From Corynebacterium sp. (GTDB lineage Bacteria > Actinomycetota > Actinomycetes > Mycobacteriales > Mycobacteriaceae), in the NCBI RefSeq assembly GCF_030152825.1, contig NZ_JASLIP010000009.1, positions 1 to 37,910 on the forward strand: 37,910 nt of DNA, in the 5' to 3' direction. Below are positions 24,985-33,417 of the stretch, in pieces (position 1 is the first letter of the stretch; each line of letters begins with the position of its first letter). Below the pieces are notes generated by a model that made no database searches, was not told the origin of the DNA, and was given only the letters and a program-made list of their open reading frames with translations. Both the position numbers and the translations under genes were made by a program.

Positions 24985-25860
24985 CTAACTGCCGATGAGC
25001 GCAGTCTTAACGCTCGCAACAGCCGACTCGGTGCCGGCCACCGACCAGGTCTTGCCCGCGGCCTCGATCTGCTCGGCCACGCCACCGGCGCCCTCGACGA
25101 GCGCCCGGCCCGGCAGCCAGTCCCAGGCCGCCACGGAGTCCTGAATCCAGCAGCCGAGCTCGCCGGAGGCCACGCCCGCCATGTCCACGGAGGCCGAGCC
25201 GAGCATGCGGACGGTCGCGAAGTTGCCGGTCACCGTGATCCAGGCGTCCCTAACTTCTGGCACGGAAAACAGCGGCGGGTGCAGGTAGGTGGCGACCACG
25301 GTGCGCTCCGCAGGGGTGTTCTTGAACTCCGGGACCGGCTGGGCGTCGCGGGTGGTGGGGATCTCCGGGCCACCGAACCAGGTGTAGCCCATCGCGGGGC
25401 GGTGCACGGCGCCGAAGATGACCTCCTCCGGGTCATTCGGGTCGCCCTCCACCAGGGCCAGCGCGGAGCACCAGTAGTCCGAGCCGGTGGTGAAGTTATA
25501 GGTCCCGTCCACGGGGTCGATCACCCAGGTCCGCCCGCTGGCTCCTTCGCGCCGGGTGCCCTCCTCGCCAAGGACGCCGTCCTCCGGTCGGATCGTCGCC
25601 AGCGCATCGGTGATGAACTTCTCGGCGGCCCGGTCCGCGGCGGTGACGACGTCGGAGATGGAGGTCTTCGTCTCCGTCTCGAGCCCGGAGGCGCGCATCC
25701 GCCACGCCAGGCGGGCGGCGTTGTACACCAGCGCCTGGGCGAGGTGGTTATCGGTGTCGTCGACGTGCGCGACGATGAAGGTCTTGATGATCGCGTTGAG
25801 CATCTCCTCCGGCACCGGGGAGTTGCCGGTGGAGGTGGACGTATTCTTTGCCTTAGCCAT
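24985..25860 (-). CDS. inositol monophosphatase family protein
   Basis: This is a 291-residue protein of the same fold as HisN but only distantly similar. It shows ADRAAEKFITDAL, LGEEGTRR, WVIDPVDGTYNFTTGS and a divergent second metal motif AAWDWLPGRALVEGAGG. Substrate is unknown; an inositol-1-phosphatase role for phosphatidylinositol and mycothiol synthesis would fit a Corynebacterium but is inference. ATG at 25860 is preferred (ATG at 25869 adds three residues); CACAAT lies 7 nt upstream, and the longer frame to 26049 runs into the divergent prfB gene. Only 39 bp separate it from the prfB start. Confidence 0.87.
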   Translation of the reverse strand: MAKAKNTSTSTGNSPVPEEMLNAIIKTFIVAHVDDTDNHLAQALVYNAARLAWRMRASGLETETKTSISDVVTAADRAAEKFITDALATIRPEDGVLGEEGTRREGASGRTWVIDPVDGTYNFTTGSDYWCSALALVEGDPNDPEEVIFGAVHRPAMGYTWFGGPEIPTTRDAQPVPEFKNTPAERTVVATYLHPPLFSVPEVRDAWITVTGNFATVRMLGSASVDMAGVASGELGCWIQDSVAAWDWLPGRALVEGAGGVAEQIEAAGKTWSVAGTESAVASVKTALIGS

Positions 25861-25867
25861 ACATTCC

Positions 25868-25873
25868 ATTGTG
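25868..25873 (-). promoter_or_regulatory. possible -10 element of the IMPase-family gene
   Basis: CACAAT on the minus strand lies 7 nt before the ATG at 25860. It deviates from TANNNT in the first base, but the spacing equals that of the other leaderless starts in this window. Confidence 0.3.
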
Positions 25874-25885
25874 CACACTGCCGGG

Positions 25886-25891
25886 TAGACT
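25886..25891 (+). promoter_or_regulatory. -10 element of prfB, leaderless start
   Basis: TAGACT followed by 8 nt and the prfB ATG at 25900, without any Shine-Dalgarno sequence. The hexamer is identical to that before thyA. Confidence 0.55.
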
Positions 25892-25899
25892 TGCGCACT

Positions 25900-27033
25900 A
25901 TGCAACCGGATGTGAGCTCTGACCTGAAAGACCTGGAAGGCACCCTGACCACCATCGAGCGGGTGTTGGACCTCGACGAGCTGGATTCGCGGGCCCGCGA
26001 GCTGGAGGATCAGGCCGCCGACCCATCGCTGTGGGACGATCCGGACCACGCCCAGCAGGTCACCTCGGAGCTCTCCCGCGTGCAGGCCAAGCTGAAGAAG
26101 ATCCGCGAGCTACGGCAGCGGCTGGAGGACCTCCCGGTGCTCTACAACATGGCCGAGGAGGAGGCCGCGGAGGATCCGGCGGCGGCCGAGGACGCCACGG
26201 CGATGGCCGAGGAGGAGCGCGCAGCGCTGCGGGCCGCGATCGAATCCCTGGAGATCACCACGATGCTCTCCGGCGAATACGACCAGCGCGAGGCACTGGT
26301 CAACATCCGCTCCGGCGCCGGTGGCGTGGATGCCGCGGACTGGGCGGAGATGCTGCTACGCATGTACACCCGTTGGGCCGAGCAGCACGGACACAAGGTG
26401 GATATCTACGACATCTCCTATGCGGAGGAGGCGGGTATTAAGTCCGCAACCTTCGTCATCCACGGTGACTACATGTACGGCACCCTCTCTGTCGAGCAGG
26501 GCGCCCACCGCCTGGTGCGCATCAGCCCCTTCGATAACCAGGGGCGCCGCCAGACCAGCTTCGCCGAGGTGGAGGTCCTGCCCGTCGTGGAGCAGACGGA
26601 CTCCATCGAGGTGCCGGATTCGGACGTCCGCGTGGACGTCTATCGCTCCTCCGGCCCGGGCGGGCAGTCGGTGAACACCACGGATTCCGCGGTGCGCCTG
26701 ACCCACATCCCGACCGGTATCGTCGTGACCTGCCAGAACGAGAAGTCCCAGATCCAGAACAAGGCCTCCGCCATGCGCGTGCTGCAGGCCAAGCTGCTGG
26801 AGAAGAAGCGCCAAGAGGAGAAGGCCGAAATGGATGCCCTCGGCGCGGGCGGCAACGCCTCCTGGGGCAACCAGATGCGCTCCTACGTGCTGCACCCGTA
26901 CCAGATGGTCAAGGATCTGCGCACCGAATACGAGGTCGGGGACCCGCAGAAGGTCCTCGATGGCGACCTCGACGGGCTCATCGAGGCCGGCATCCGCTGG
27001 CGCATGGCGCAGCAGCAGGAGGAGGGCGCCTAA
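25900..27033 (+). CDS. prfB: peptide chain release factor 2
   Basis: RF2 is the class I release factor that reads UGA and UAA and triggers peptide release on the ribosome. The 377-residue protein shows the codon-recognition SPF tripeptide at residues 209-211 (VRISPFDNQGRR) and the catalytic GGQ at 254-256 (SSGPGGQSVNTTDSAVR), plus SYVLHPYQMVKDLRT near the end. The reading frame is continuous; the autoregulatory in-frame UGA frameshift of E. coli prfB is absent. ATG at 25900 has no ribosome-binding site but sits 8 nt after TAGACT. Its stop overlaps the convergent putA stop (CTAA). ftsE-ftsX-smpB, usual neighbours of prfB, lie beyond the putA and AbgT genes. Confidence 0.96.
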   Translation: MQPDVSSDLKDLEGTLTTIERVLDLDELDSRARELEDQAADPSLWDDPDHAQQVTSELSRVQAKLKKIRELRQRLEDLPVLYNMAEEEAAEDPAAAEDATAMAEEERAALRAAIESLEITTMLSGEYDQREALVNIRSGAGGVDAADWAEMLLRMYTRWAEQHGHKVDIYDISYAEEAGIKSATFVIHGDYMYGTLSVEQGAHRLVRISPFDNQGRRQTSFAEVEVLPVVEQTDSIEVPDSDVRVDVYRSSGPGGQSVNTTDSAVRLTHIPTGIVVTCQNEKSQIQNKASAMRVLQAKLLEKKRQEEKAEMDALGAGGNASWGNQMRSYVLHPYQMVKDLRTEYEVGDPQKVLDGDLDGLIEAGIRWRMAQQQEEGA

Positions 27034-30000
27034 GGCGTCAGCCCGTGGATGTAGCCGAAGCGGTGCTCGGTGGTGGCGATGTTCTGCTCCAGCAGCATCG
27101 TCAGCAGCTCGCGGTGGCCATCCGGTAGCACCGGCTGGTCGAAGATCTTCGAATTCGAGTCGACCGCCGCCTCGTAGAAGGCATCCGGGCTCTCGCCCAG
27201 GGAGCGGATGCGGGAGTTCGCGGCCTTCGAGATCTCCGCGGCGAACACCAGGTCGCTGGCGATCCGGAAGCTCTTGCCCAGCTCACCGAACTGCGCTGCC
27301 ACCTCCTCGGATGCCGAGATGTCCAGCTCCGTGCCGGTGACCGCCGCCCCCAGCTGGAGGCGCAGGACGTCGCGCGCCTTGGCGTCGGCGTTGACGCGGA
27401 CGCGCAGCGGTTCCAGCAGCGGCTTGTAACGGAAGACGTTGGACTCCACGACCATCGCCGACTTGTCGTGCTCGACGCCGAACTCGACAGCCATCGCGTG
27501 GGCGTCGGACTCCGCCGCCAGGCGGAGCCACTCGTGATCCGCGTCCTCCAGAACCGGGGAACCCAACCCGCGGAACTCACGCAGCAGCTGGGTGATGCGC
27601 GGCTCGACCGTCCCGGAGGTCAGCTCCTCGATATTGCCCTCGGTCCACACACCCTGCTGGGCGACGTAGTTCGGGCCGCCGGCCTTCGCCCCGGAGCCGA
27701 TGGAAGAACCCTTCCAGCCGCCGAAGGACTGGCGCTGCACGATCGCACCGGTGATGCCGCGCTCCACGTAGGCGTTGCCCACCTCGACCCGCTCGCGCCA
27801 GTAGGCGGTCTCATCGTGGTCGATGGTGTGGATGCCACCGGTCAGAGCGAAGCCGGTGGAGTTCTGCCACTCGATCGCCTCGTCCAGATCCTTGGCATGC
27901 ATGATGCCCGTGACCGGGCCGAAGGCCTCGTTCTTGTGATACCAGCTGCCCGGCTGCACGTTATCGCGAATGCCCGGGCTCCACAGGGTGCCGGTCTCGT
28001 CCAGCTGCTCCGGCTTGACCAGCCACTTCTCGCCCTTATCGAGCTTGCGCAGCGCCCGGTCCAGCTTCTCGCCGGGAGCCTCGATGATGCCGTTCATGTA
28101 CGTGGAGATGTCGGTGCCGCGGCCCACCTTGATGGACTCCACGGCATCCACGAGCTGGTTCATGAAGCGCTCGTTCTTGGACATCGAGCCCACGGTGATG
28201 ATCAGGGAGGCTGCGGAGCACTTCTGACCCGCGTTGCCGAAGGCGGACTGGTAGATATCCTCCACCGCCAGATCCGGGTCCGCGGCCGGGGTGACGATGA
28301 TGGCGTTCTTGCCGGAGGTCTCCGCGTTGAGAACCTTGCGCGGGTCCCAGCTGCGGAACAGCTGCGCGGTCTCCGAGGCTCCCGTGAGGATCACGGACTC
28401 CACGTCCGGGTGGCTGATCAGGCGCTTGCCGGCCTCGTCCTCGTCGGCGTTGACCAACTGAAGCAGATCCTCGCCGACACCGGCCTCGCGCATGGCCTCG
28501 ACGAAGACCTCGGCGATGCGCAGCACCTGGGGCGCAGGCTTGAGGATCACGGCGGCGCCAGCAGCCAGCGCGGCCGTCACACCACCCACCGGGATCGCCA
28601 CGGGGAAGTTCCATGGCGGGGTGACCACGACGACCTTGTACGGGGTGAAGATCGAACCGCGGTGCCGGTCGAGCTGGCGGGCGGATTCTGCGTAGTAGTG
28701 CGCCATGTCGATGGCCTCGGAGATCTCCGGGTCGGACTCCGCGATCGTCTTATCGGCCTCGAAGGCCGCGGCGGAGATCAGTCGGCCACGGTAGTTCGCC
28801 AGGGAGTCGGCGACCTTATCCAGCAGCTCGGCACGCTCCGCGCCGGTCTTCTGTCCCCACGCTCCCTCGTGGGTCTCAACGGCGCGCTGCACGGCCTTGT
28901 CGATCTCCGCCGGGTCGGTGACCAGCGGAGACTGCGCCGGGCCGGGGTCGGCCTCCGGGGTGAGGAGGCTGCGGGCCCACTCGCGGTTCTGCGCCAGGGC
29001 GGGGTCGGTGTCCGGCTCGTTGAGGAAGTTGCCCGGGATGGAGCCACCCGTGGCACCAACCTTGTCCCTGGCCTCCTGGATGCGGTCCTGGGTGCGGCGC
29101 GGGCCGTGGTAGGTATCCCAGCGCTCGGAGACGGCCTTGCGGAAGCGGTTCTCCTGGTTTTCCATCGGCGTCAGGCCGGTGTCGTCGTCCTCCTCCGGGG
29201 TAAACAGCGCGTAGAGGAAGTTCTGCTTCGCACCGTTTTCCTCCAGGCGGCGGACCAGGTAGGACACGGCGACGTCGAAGTCCTCCTTGCGGACCACTGG
29301 CGTGTACAGGATCAGGTTGCCGGCCTTCTTCTGCACCTCGCTGGCCTGTGCGGGCGCCATGCCCTGCAGCATCTCGATGTCCAGCTGGTCCTCGACGCCG
29401 CGCTTCTTCGCGATCTCCAGCGCAAGCGCGAGGTGATAGACGTTGTGGCTGGCCACGCCGATGCGGATGGCCTTTGCGTTCTCGGGGTTCAGCACCCAGT
29501 CGATCAAGCGTAGGTAGTTGGCGTCCACCTCCGCCTTCGTGAGGTAGGGGGTCTGCGGCCAGTTGTGCATCTCGGCGTCCACACGCTCCATGGACAGGTT
29601 GGCACCCTTCACGAGGCGCACCTTGATCTTCGCGCCGCCCTTGGCGACGCGCTGCTTGGCGAACTCCGTCAGGCGCTGGAGGGCCTCGAAGGAATCCGGC
29701 AGGTAGGCCTGCAGCACGATGCCGACCTCCAGGTCGAGGAACTCCTCCTCGGCGAAAAGTTCGGTGAATAGCTCCAGCGTGAGGTCGAGGTCTTCGTAGG
29801 CCTCCATGTCGAGGTTGACGAAGGTCGGTTTGCCGGACCGTCCCTGGCCCGCGCGCTTAGCTTCCCGGTACAGCGGACGCAGGCGGTCCTTCAGCCGGTC
29901 GACGGAGCCGCGGAAGTCCCAGTGGTTGAGCTGGGAGACCACGGAGCTGGCCTTGACGGAGACGTACTCCACCTTCGGGTTCCGGATCAGGTCGATGGTC

Positions 30001-30539
30001 TGCTGCAGGCGTCGCTTGGCCTCCGCCTCGCCGAGGACGGCCTCGCCCAGCAGGTTGAGGTTGAGGGTGAATCCCTTCTCCCGGGCGTCGTCGAGCATCG
30101 CGTCCAATGTCTCGGAACCGGCGTCCAGCACCAGGTGGCCGACGGTGGAGCGCAGGTACTTTCGCGCGATGGGCATCACGACGTTCGGCAGGATCGGGGC
30201 TGCGATGGAGCCCGCCGTGACCAGGATCGTGTCGATCAGGCCGAGGAATGCCGGGGCCGGCTCGGTGCGCTTGAAGGGGGAGGCGATCTTCGCAAACTCT
30301 TCGGCCGCGACCTTGTTGTCCTCCGGCCGGGCCACGCGGTCGACGAAGCTGAAGGTGAACTCGACGCCGTGCGGGTCGTGGACCATGTCGGCCAGCTGCT
30401 TCGTGGCTGGGGCGGTTTCCTTGACCTCCAGCCACTTATCGGCCTGTTCGATGGCGACGTCGACGAGGCCCTCCATGTCCTGGTTCGGCGCGAGGTCCTG
30501 GTGCGCGGTGTTCTTGCTGTTCTCCGTGTGGGAAGTCAT
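27030..30539 (-). CDS. putA: bifunctional proline dehydrogenase / L-glutamate gamma-semialdehyde dehydrogenase
   Basis: This 1169-residue PutA oxidises proline to glutamate in two steps with an FAD-dependent and an NAD-dependent domain. The N-terminal part (roughly residues 90-430) is the PRODH barrel, with VRLVKGANLSMERVDAEMHNWP and DQLDIEMLQGMAP. The aldehyde dehydrogenase domain (about 520-1000) has TPPWNFPVAIPVGGVTAAL, and the nucleophile Cys774 in NAGQKCSAAS. There is no N-terminal ribbon-helix-helix, so it is not a self-repressing PutA. ATG at 30539 is preferred; AGAGAGA lies upstream, and the frame from 30635 adds non-family residues. The stop codon overlaps that of prfB. A 345-bp upstream region (30540-30884) carries an inverted repeat that may be its operator. 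Confidence 0.94.
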   Translation of the reverse strand: MTSHTENSKNTAHQDLAPNQDMEGLVDVAIEQADKWLEVKETAPATKQLADMVHDPHGVEFTFSFVDRVARPEDNKVAAEEFAKIASPFKRTEPAPAFLGLIDTILVTAGSIAAPILPNVVMPIARKYLRSTVGHLVLDAGSETLDAMLDDAREKGFTLNLNLLGEAVLGEAEAKRRLQQTIDLIRNPKVEYVSVKASSVVSQLNHWDFRGSVDRLKDRLRPLYREAKRAGQGRSGKPTFVNLDMEAYEDLDLTLELFTELFAEEEFLDLEVGIVLQAYLPDSFEALQRLTEFAKQRVAKGGAKIKVRLVKGANLSMERVDAEMHNWPQTPYLTKAEVDANYLRLIDWVLNPENAKAIRIGVASHNVYHLALALEIAKKRGVEDQLDIEMLQGMAPAQASEVQKKAGNLILYTPVVRKEDFDVAVSYLVRRLEENGAKQNFLYALFTPEEDDDTGLTPMENQENRFRKAVSERWDTYHGPRRTQDRIQEARDKVGATGGSIPGNFLNEPDTDPALAQNREWARSLLTPEADPGPAQSPLVTDPAEIDKAVQRAVETHEGAWGQKTGAERAELLDKVADSLANYRGRLISAAAFEADKTIAESDPEISEAIDMAHYYAESARQLDRHRGSIFTPYKVVVVTPPWNFPVAIPVGGVTAALAAGAAVILKPAPQVLRIAEVFVEAMREAGVGEDLLQLVNADEDEAGKRLISHPDVESVILTGASETAQLFRSWDPRKVLNAETSGKNAIIVTPAADPDLAVEDIYQSAFGNAGQKCSAASLIITVGSMSKNERFMNQLVDAVESIKVGRGTDISTYMNGIIEAPGEKLDRALRKLDKGEKWLVKPEQLDETGTLWSPGIRDNVQPGSWYHKNEAFGPVTGIMHAKDLDEAIEWQNSTGFALTGGIHTIDHDETAYWRERVEVGNAYVERGITGAIVQRQSFGGWKGSSIGSGAKAGGPNYVAQQGVWTEGNIEELTSGTVEPRITQLLREFRGLGSPVLEDADHEWLRLAAESDAHAMAVEFGVEHDKSAMVVESNVFRYKPLLEPLRVRVNADAKARDVLRLQLGAAVTGTELDISASEEVAAQFGELGKSFRIASDLVFAAEISKAANSRIRSLGESPDAFYEAAVDSNSKIFDQPVLPDGHRELLTMLLEQNIATTEHRFGYIHGLTP

Positions 30540-30731
30540 GGTCGCTGTCTCTCTATGTGTGAGGGGTTCCCGTCGTGGCTTGGTTCCACTGCAGTTTTTG
30601 GGGAGCCAAAAGAAGGCCTCGAACGGGCAGGGCAAGAGGGGGACCGGCTGCCGGGGCAGGGGCGGTCTTAGACAGTGAGAACGGGCGGGCGGTCACCGGG
30701 GCGGCGGCGACGATCGCGGGACAGCGCGCGC

Positions 30732-30757
30732 AGCCGGGTTTGAGTGACCCGGCTCAA
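30732..30757. promoter_or_regulatory. inverted repeat upstream of putA, candidate operator
   Basis: AGCCGGGT and ACCCGGCT are perfect 8-bp arms around TTGAGTG, and a TTGAG/CTCAA dyad overlaps the right arm (30740-30757). It lies about 195 bp upstream of the putA start. The surrounding 30540-30884 stretch has no credible gene. The arms could act as a DNA operator or an mRNA hairpin. Confidence 0.35.
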
Positions 30758-30879
30758 CGCACCGCGGTACTGGGGGCGGTATCGGGCGATGTGCCCGGTG
30801 TCGCACCCCGCGGGGGAAGCCGTGTCATTCCACATGACCCAAATCTACGCCCTTTTCGGAGCTGTTTCAGCAAGTGAAA

Positions 30880-30919
30880 TAAAAACCGCGCACTTCCCAG
30901 GTGCGGGGGAGTGCGCGGT
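30880..30919 (-). terminator. Rho-independent terminator of the AbgT gene
   Basis: ACCGCGCACT and AGTGCGCGGT form a perfect 10-bp stem, followed on the minus strand by TTTTTATTTC. It lies about 46 bp past the AbgT stop and separates it from putA on the same strand. Confidence 0.82.
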
Positions 30920-30965
30920 GTGAGGAGCGTGCCCGGCCGGCAGGCTATCCGGCGGGTAGCTGCGC

Positions 30966-32648
30966 TTAGGCTGGGTAGTCCATCGGGGCGCCCGGACCCA
31001 GCGGGATGCCGAGCAGCCACCAGACGACGAAGAAGAGGAACCAGCCAATGAGCATCGCCGTCGCATAAGGAAGCGCGAGCGACATCAACGTGCCGATGCC
31101 CGAGCGCGAGTAATAGCGCTGCAGGAAGGTCAGCGCCAGCGCGAAGTAGGGGCTCATCGGGGTGATGATGTTCGATGGCGAATCACCCATGCGGAAGAGC
31201 ATCTGGGTGACCTCCGGGGCGTAGCCCAAGTACATGAACATCGGCACCACGATCGGGGCCATCAGAGCCCACTGCGCAGAGCCCGAGGTGATCAGCAGGT
31301 TCAGGGCCGCTACCAGCAGGACGAAGAGGGCGAAGAGCAGCAGCGGGGGCAGGTCCGCCTTCTGCAGGATCTCCGCGCCGGTGATCGCGGTCCAGGAGCC
31401 CAGGTTGGACTCGGTGAACCACGCCAGGAATTGGGCGACGGCAAAGAAGAGCACCATCATCGGCAGCAGTGTCTTCAGCCCGCGGGCCATCCACTCCGGC
31501 ACCTGGTGCCACTTGGTCAGCGTCTTGGCGACCAGGCCGTAGACCACACCGAGCAGGAAGAAACCGACCGCGATGGGGACGCCGACGTCCGTAATCAGGG
31601 GGCTTTCCATGACCGCGCCCCCCTCGCCCTGCAGCGGGGAACCCGGGACGAACAGGGCGGCGAAGTACGCGGCGGAGAAGACGACGGCGGCGACGCCGGT
31701 CCACTTCAGGGCGCGGACCTCCTTCTCGCTGAGGGCTAGGTCAGCCTCCAGCTCGTCCTTCGTCATGTCCTTGGCGTCCTTGTCGAGGGCCTCGCTGCCC
31801 TCGGAGTCGACGTGCTCGGCGTTGCCAAAGGTCAGCTCCTCGTAGTTGATCCGGTCGTGGTCGACCAGCTCGAGGGCCTTCTTGTTGATGTAGAGCTCCG
31901 TGACCGCGGTGATGATCAGCGCAAGGACGACCGCGGAGGCCATGACGAAGAAATAATTAGCCAGCGGGGAGACCACGTACTCGGCGTCCGCGATGTTGGC
32001 GGCCGAAGTGGAGATACCCGCGAGCAGCACGTCCGTGATGTTCAACACCAGCGAGGAGTTGAAGCCCGCCGAGGAGGCGGCGAAGGCGACCATCGCGCCG
32101 ACGATGGGGGAGCGGCCCATTGCGCGGAAGCTCATCGCACCGATGGGGATGAGGATGACGTAGACGGCATCAGAGGCGACGGAGCCGGTCACGCCAGCCA
32201 GTGCGACGACGAAAGTGAGGCTCTTCGGGCCCACCTTGCTCACCACCGCGCGCACCGTCGAGGCGATCAGGCCGGAGTGCTCCGCGATGGCCACGCCCAG
32301 CATCACCGTGATGATGAGCCCGAGCGGCGGGAAGCTCGTGTAGTTTTCGACCGCGTTGGAGACGATGGAAGACAAGCCCTCGGGGGAGAGCATGTTTTTC
32401 ACGGCCACCGTTTCCCCGGATTCGGGATCCTTCGCGCTCAGCCCGGCCAGCGAACCCATCCAGGAGCTGACGAGGACGAGACCGCCGATGATGACGAAGA
32501 GCCAGAACGGCTCTGGCAGTTTATTGCCGACGCGCTCCACCCAGCCGAGGAAACCGCCGACCTTCTCGGGTGCGTGTTCCGCGTGGTGTTCTTCGCTGCG
32601 GTCGGTTTTCTGGTCGCTGTGCTTGTTTGCTGTCTTCTCGGCAGTCAC
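30966..32648 (-). CDS. AbgT family transporter
   Basis: This 560-residue integral membrane protein of the AbgT family has about 12 hydrophobic segments. Relatives import p-aminobenzoyl-glutamate (E. coli AbgT) or export sulfonamides (Neisseria MtrF). Typical stretches are LPEPFWLFVIIGGLVLV, FPPLGLIITVMLGVAIAEHSGL, GVTGSVASDAVYVILIPIGAM, AAFVASSAGF-like FAASSAGFNSSL, and near the end MSPYFALALTFLQRYY. The first 30 residues are polar and His/Glu-rich. GTG at 32648 has AAGGGAAG upstream. Substrate and direction cannot be told from the sequence. It is divergent from ftsE (50 bp) and upstream of putA on the same strand, but a strong terminator separates them. No abgA/abgB hydrolase genes lie here. 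Confidence 0.9.
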   Translation of the reverse strand: MTAEKTANKHSDQKTDRSEEHHAEHAPEKVGGFLGWVERVGNKLPEPFWLFVIIGGLVLVSSWMGSLAGLSAKDPESGETVAVKNMLSPEGLSSIVSNAVENYTSFPPLGLIITVMLGVAIAEHSGLIASTVRAVVSKVGPKSLTFVVALAGVTGSVASDAVYVILIPIGAMSFRAMGRSPIVGAMVAFAASSAGFNSSLVLNITDVLLAGISTSAANIADAEYVVSPLANYFFVMASAVVLALIITAVTELYINKKALELVDHDRINYEELTFGNAEHVDSEGSEALDKDAKDMTKDELEADLALSEKEVRALKWTGVAAVVFSAAYFAALFVPGSPLQGEGGAVMESPLITDVGVPIAVGFFLLGVVYGLVAKTLTKWHQVPEWMARGLKTLLPMMVLFFAVAQFLAWFTESNLGSWTAITGAEILQKADLPPLLLFALFVLLVAALNLLITSGSAQWALMAPIVVPMFMYLGYAPEVTQMLFRMGDSPSNIITPMSPYFALALTFLQRYYSRSGIGTLMSLALPYATAMLIGWFLFFVVWWLLGIPLGPGAPMDYPA

Positions 32649-32685
32649 ACGCTTCCCTTCTGTAACAGTTTCACCTTTGGTTCGC

Positions 32686-32691
32686 TAAGGT
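32686..32691 (+). promoter_or_regulatory. -10 element of ftsE, leaderless start
   Basis: TAAGGT, 7 nt, then the ftsE GTG at 32699, with no ribosome-binding site. The arrangement is nearly identical to that before cysQ (TAAGGT, 7 nt, ATG). Confidence 0.55.
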
Positions 32692-32698
32692 TAGAGCC

Positions 32699-33388
32699 GT
32701 GATCACTTTCGATAACGTTTCCAAGAGTTACCGGACCTCAACCCGGCCTGCACTCCAGAATATTTCCGCAGAGATCGAAAAGGGCGAGTTTGTCTTTCTT
32801 ATTGGCCCCTCCGGCTCCGGAAAGTCCACGTTTCTGCAGCTCATGGTCCGTGACGAGGCACTGGACTCCGGTGACCTGCATGTCGCCGGTTTCCACGTCA
32901 ACGCACTGAAGGATAAGGAAGTCCCGAAGCTGCGCCAGCGCATCGGCTACGTCTTCCAGGACTTCCGCCTGCTCCAGAAGAAGACGGTCTTCGAAAACGT
33001 CGCCTTCGCCCTCGAGGTGATCGGCAAGAAGCGCCCGGACATCGAAAAGCTGGTCCCGGCCGCCCTCGAGACCGTGGGCCTGCAGGGCAAGGAGAACCGC
33101 TTCCCGCACGAACTGTCCGGCGGTGAGCAGCAGCGCGTCGCCATCGCCCGCGCCTCCGTCAACCGCCCGCTCGTCCTGCTTGCCGACGAGCCCACCGGCA
33201 ACCTCGATCCGGATACGTCCGCCGAGATCATGAACCTGCTCAACCGCATCAACCAGCAGGGCACCACCGTCGTCATGTCCACCCACGACGACGTCGCCGT
33301 CGATTCCATGCGCAAGCGCGTCATCGAACTGCACAACGGTGAGCTCGTGCGCGACGACGCCCGCGGCATGTACGGCGTCGGCCACTAA
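32699..33388 (+). CDS. ftsE: cell division ATP-binding protein FtsE
   Basis: This 229-residue ABC ATPase works with FtsX to control peptidoglycan hydrolases at the division site. Walker A is GPSGSGKST (residues 36-44), the signature is LSGGEQQ (139-145), Walker B is LLADEPTGNLD from 160, and the switch His lies in MSTHDD. The Q-loop reads YVFQDFRLL, typical of FtsE. The start is GTG at 32699, directly after a TAAGGT -10 and 7 nt, so the mRNA is probably leaderless. ftsX follows after 29 bp on the same strand and is co-transcribed. Confidence 0.96.
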   Translation: MITFDNVSKSYRTSTRPALQNISAEIEKGEFVFLIGPSGSGKSTFLQLMVRDEALDSGDLHVAGFHVNALKDKEVPKLRQRIGYVFQDFRLLQKKTVFENVAFALEVIGKKRPDIEKLVPAALETVGLQGKENRFPHELSGGEQQRVAIARASVNRPLVLLADEPTGNLDPDTSAEIMNLLNRINQQGTTVVMSTHDDVAVDSMRKRVIELHNGELVRDDARGMYGVGH

Positions 33389-33417
33389 GCCGGGGCAACG
33401 AGGAAGGTTAAATACGT

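Noticed and set aside
25900..26100. Programmed frameshift site in prfB, as in many bacteria
   Set aside because: The frame is continuous from the ATG with no in-frame UGA and no internal Shine-Dalgarno-like stimulator.
27468..29513. 681-residue open frame on the plus strand inside putA
   Set aside because: It is fully antisense to a well-conserved PutA; composition is Gly/Arg/Val/Leu-heavy as expected from a GC-rich complement, with no domain motif and no ribosome-binding site.
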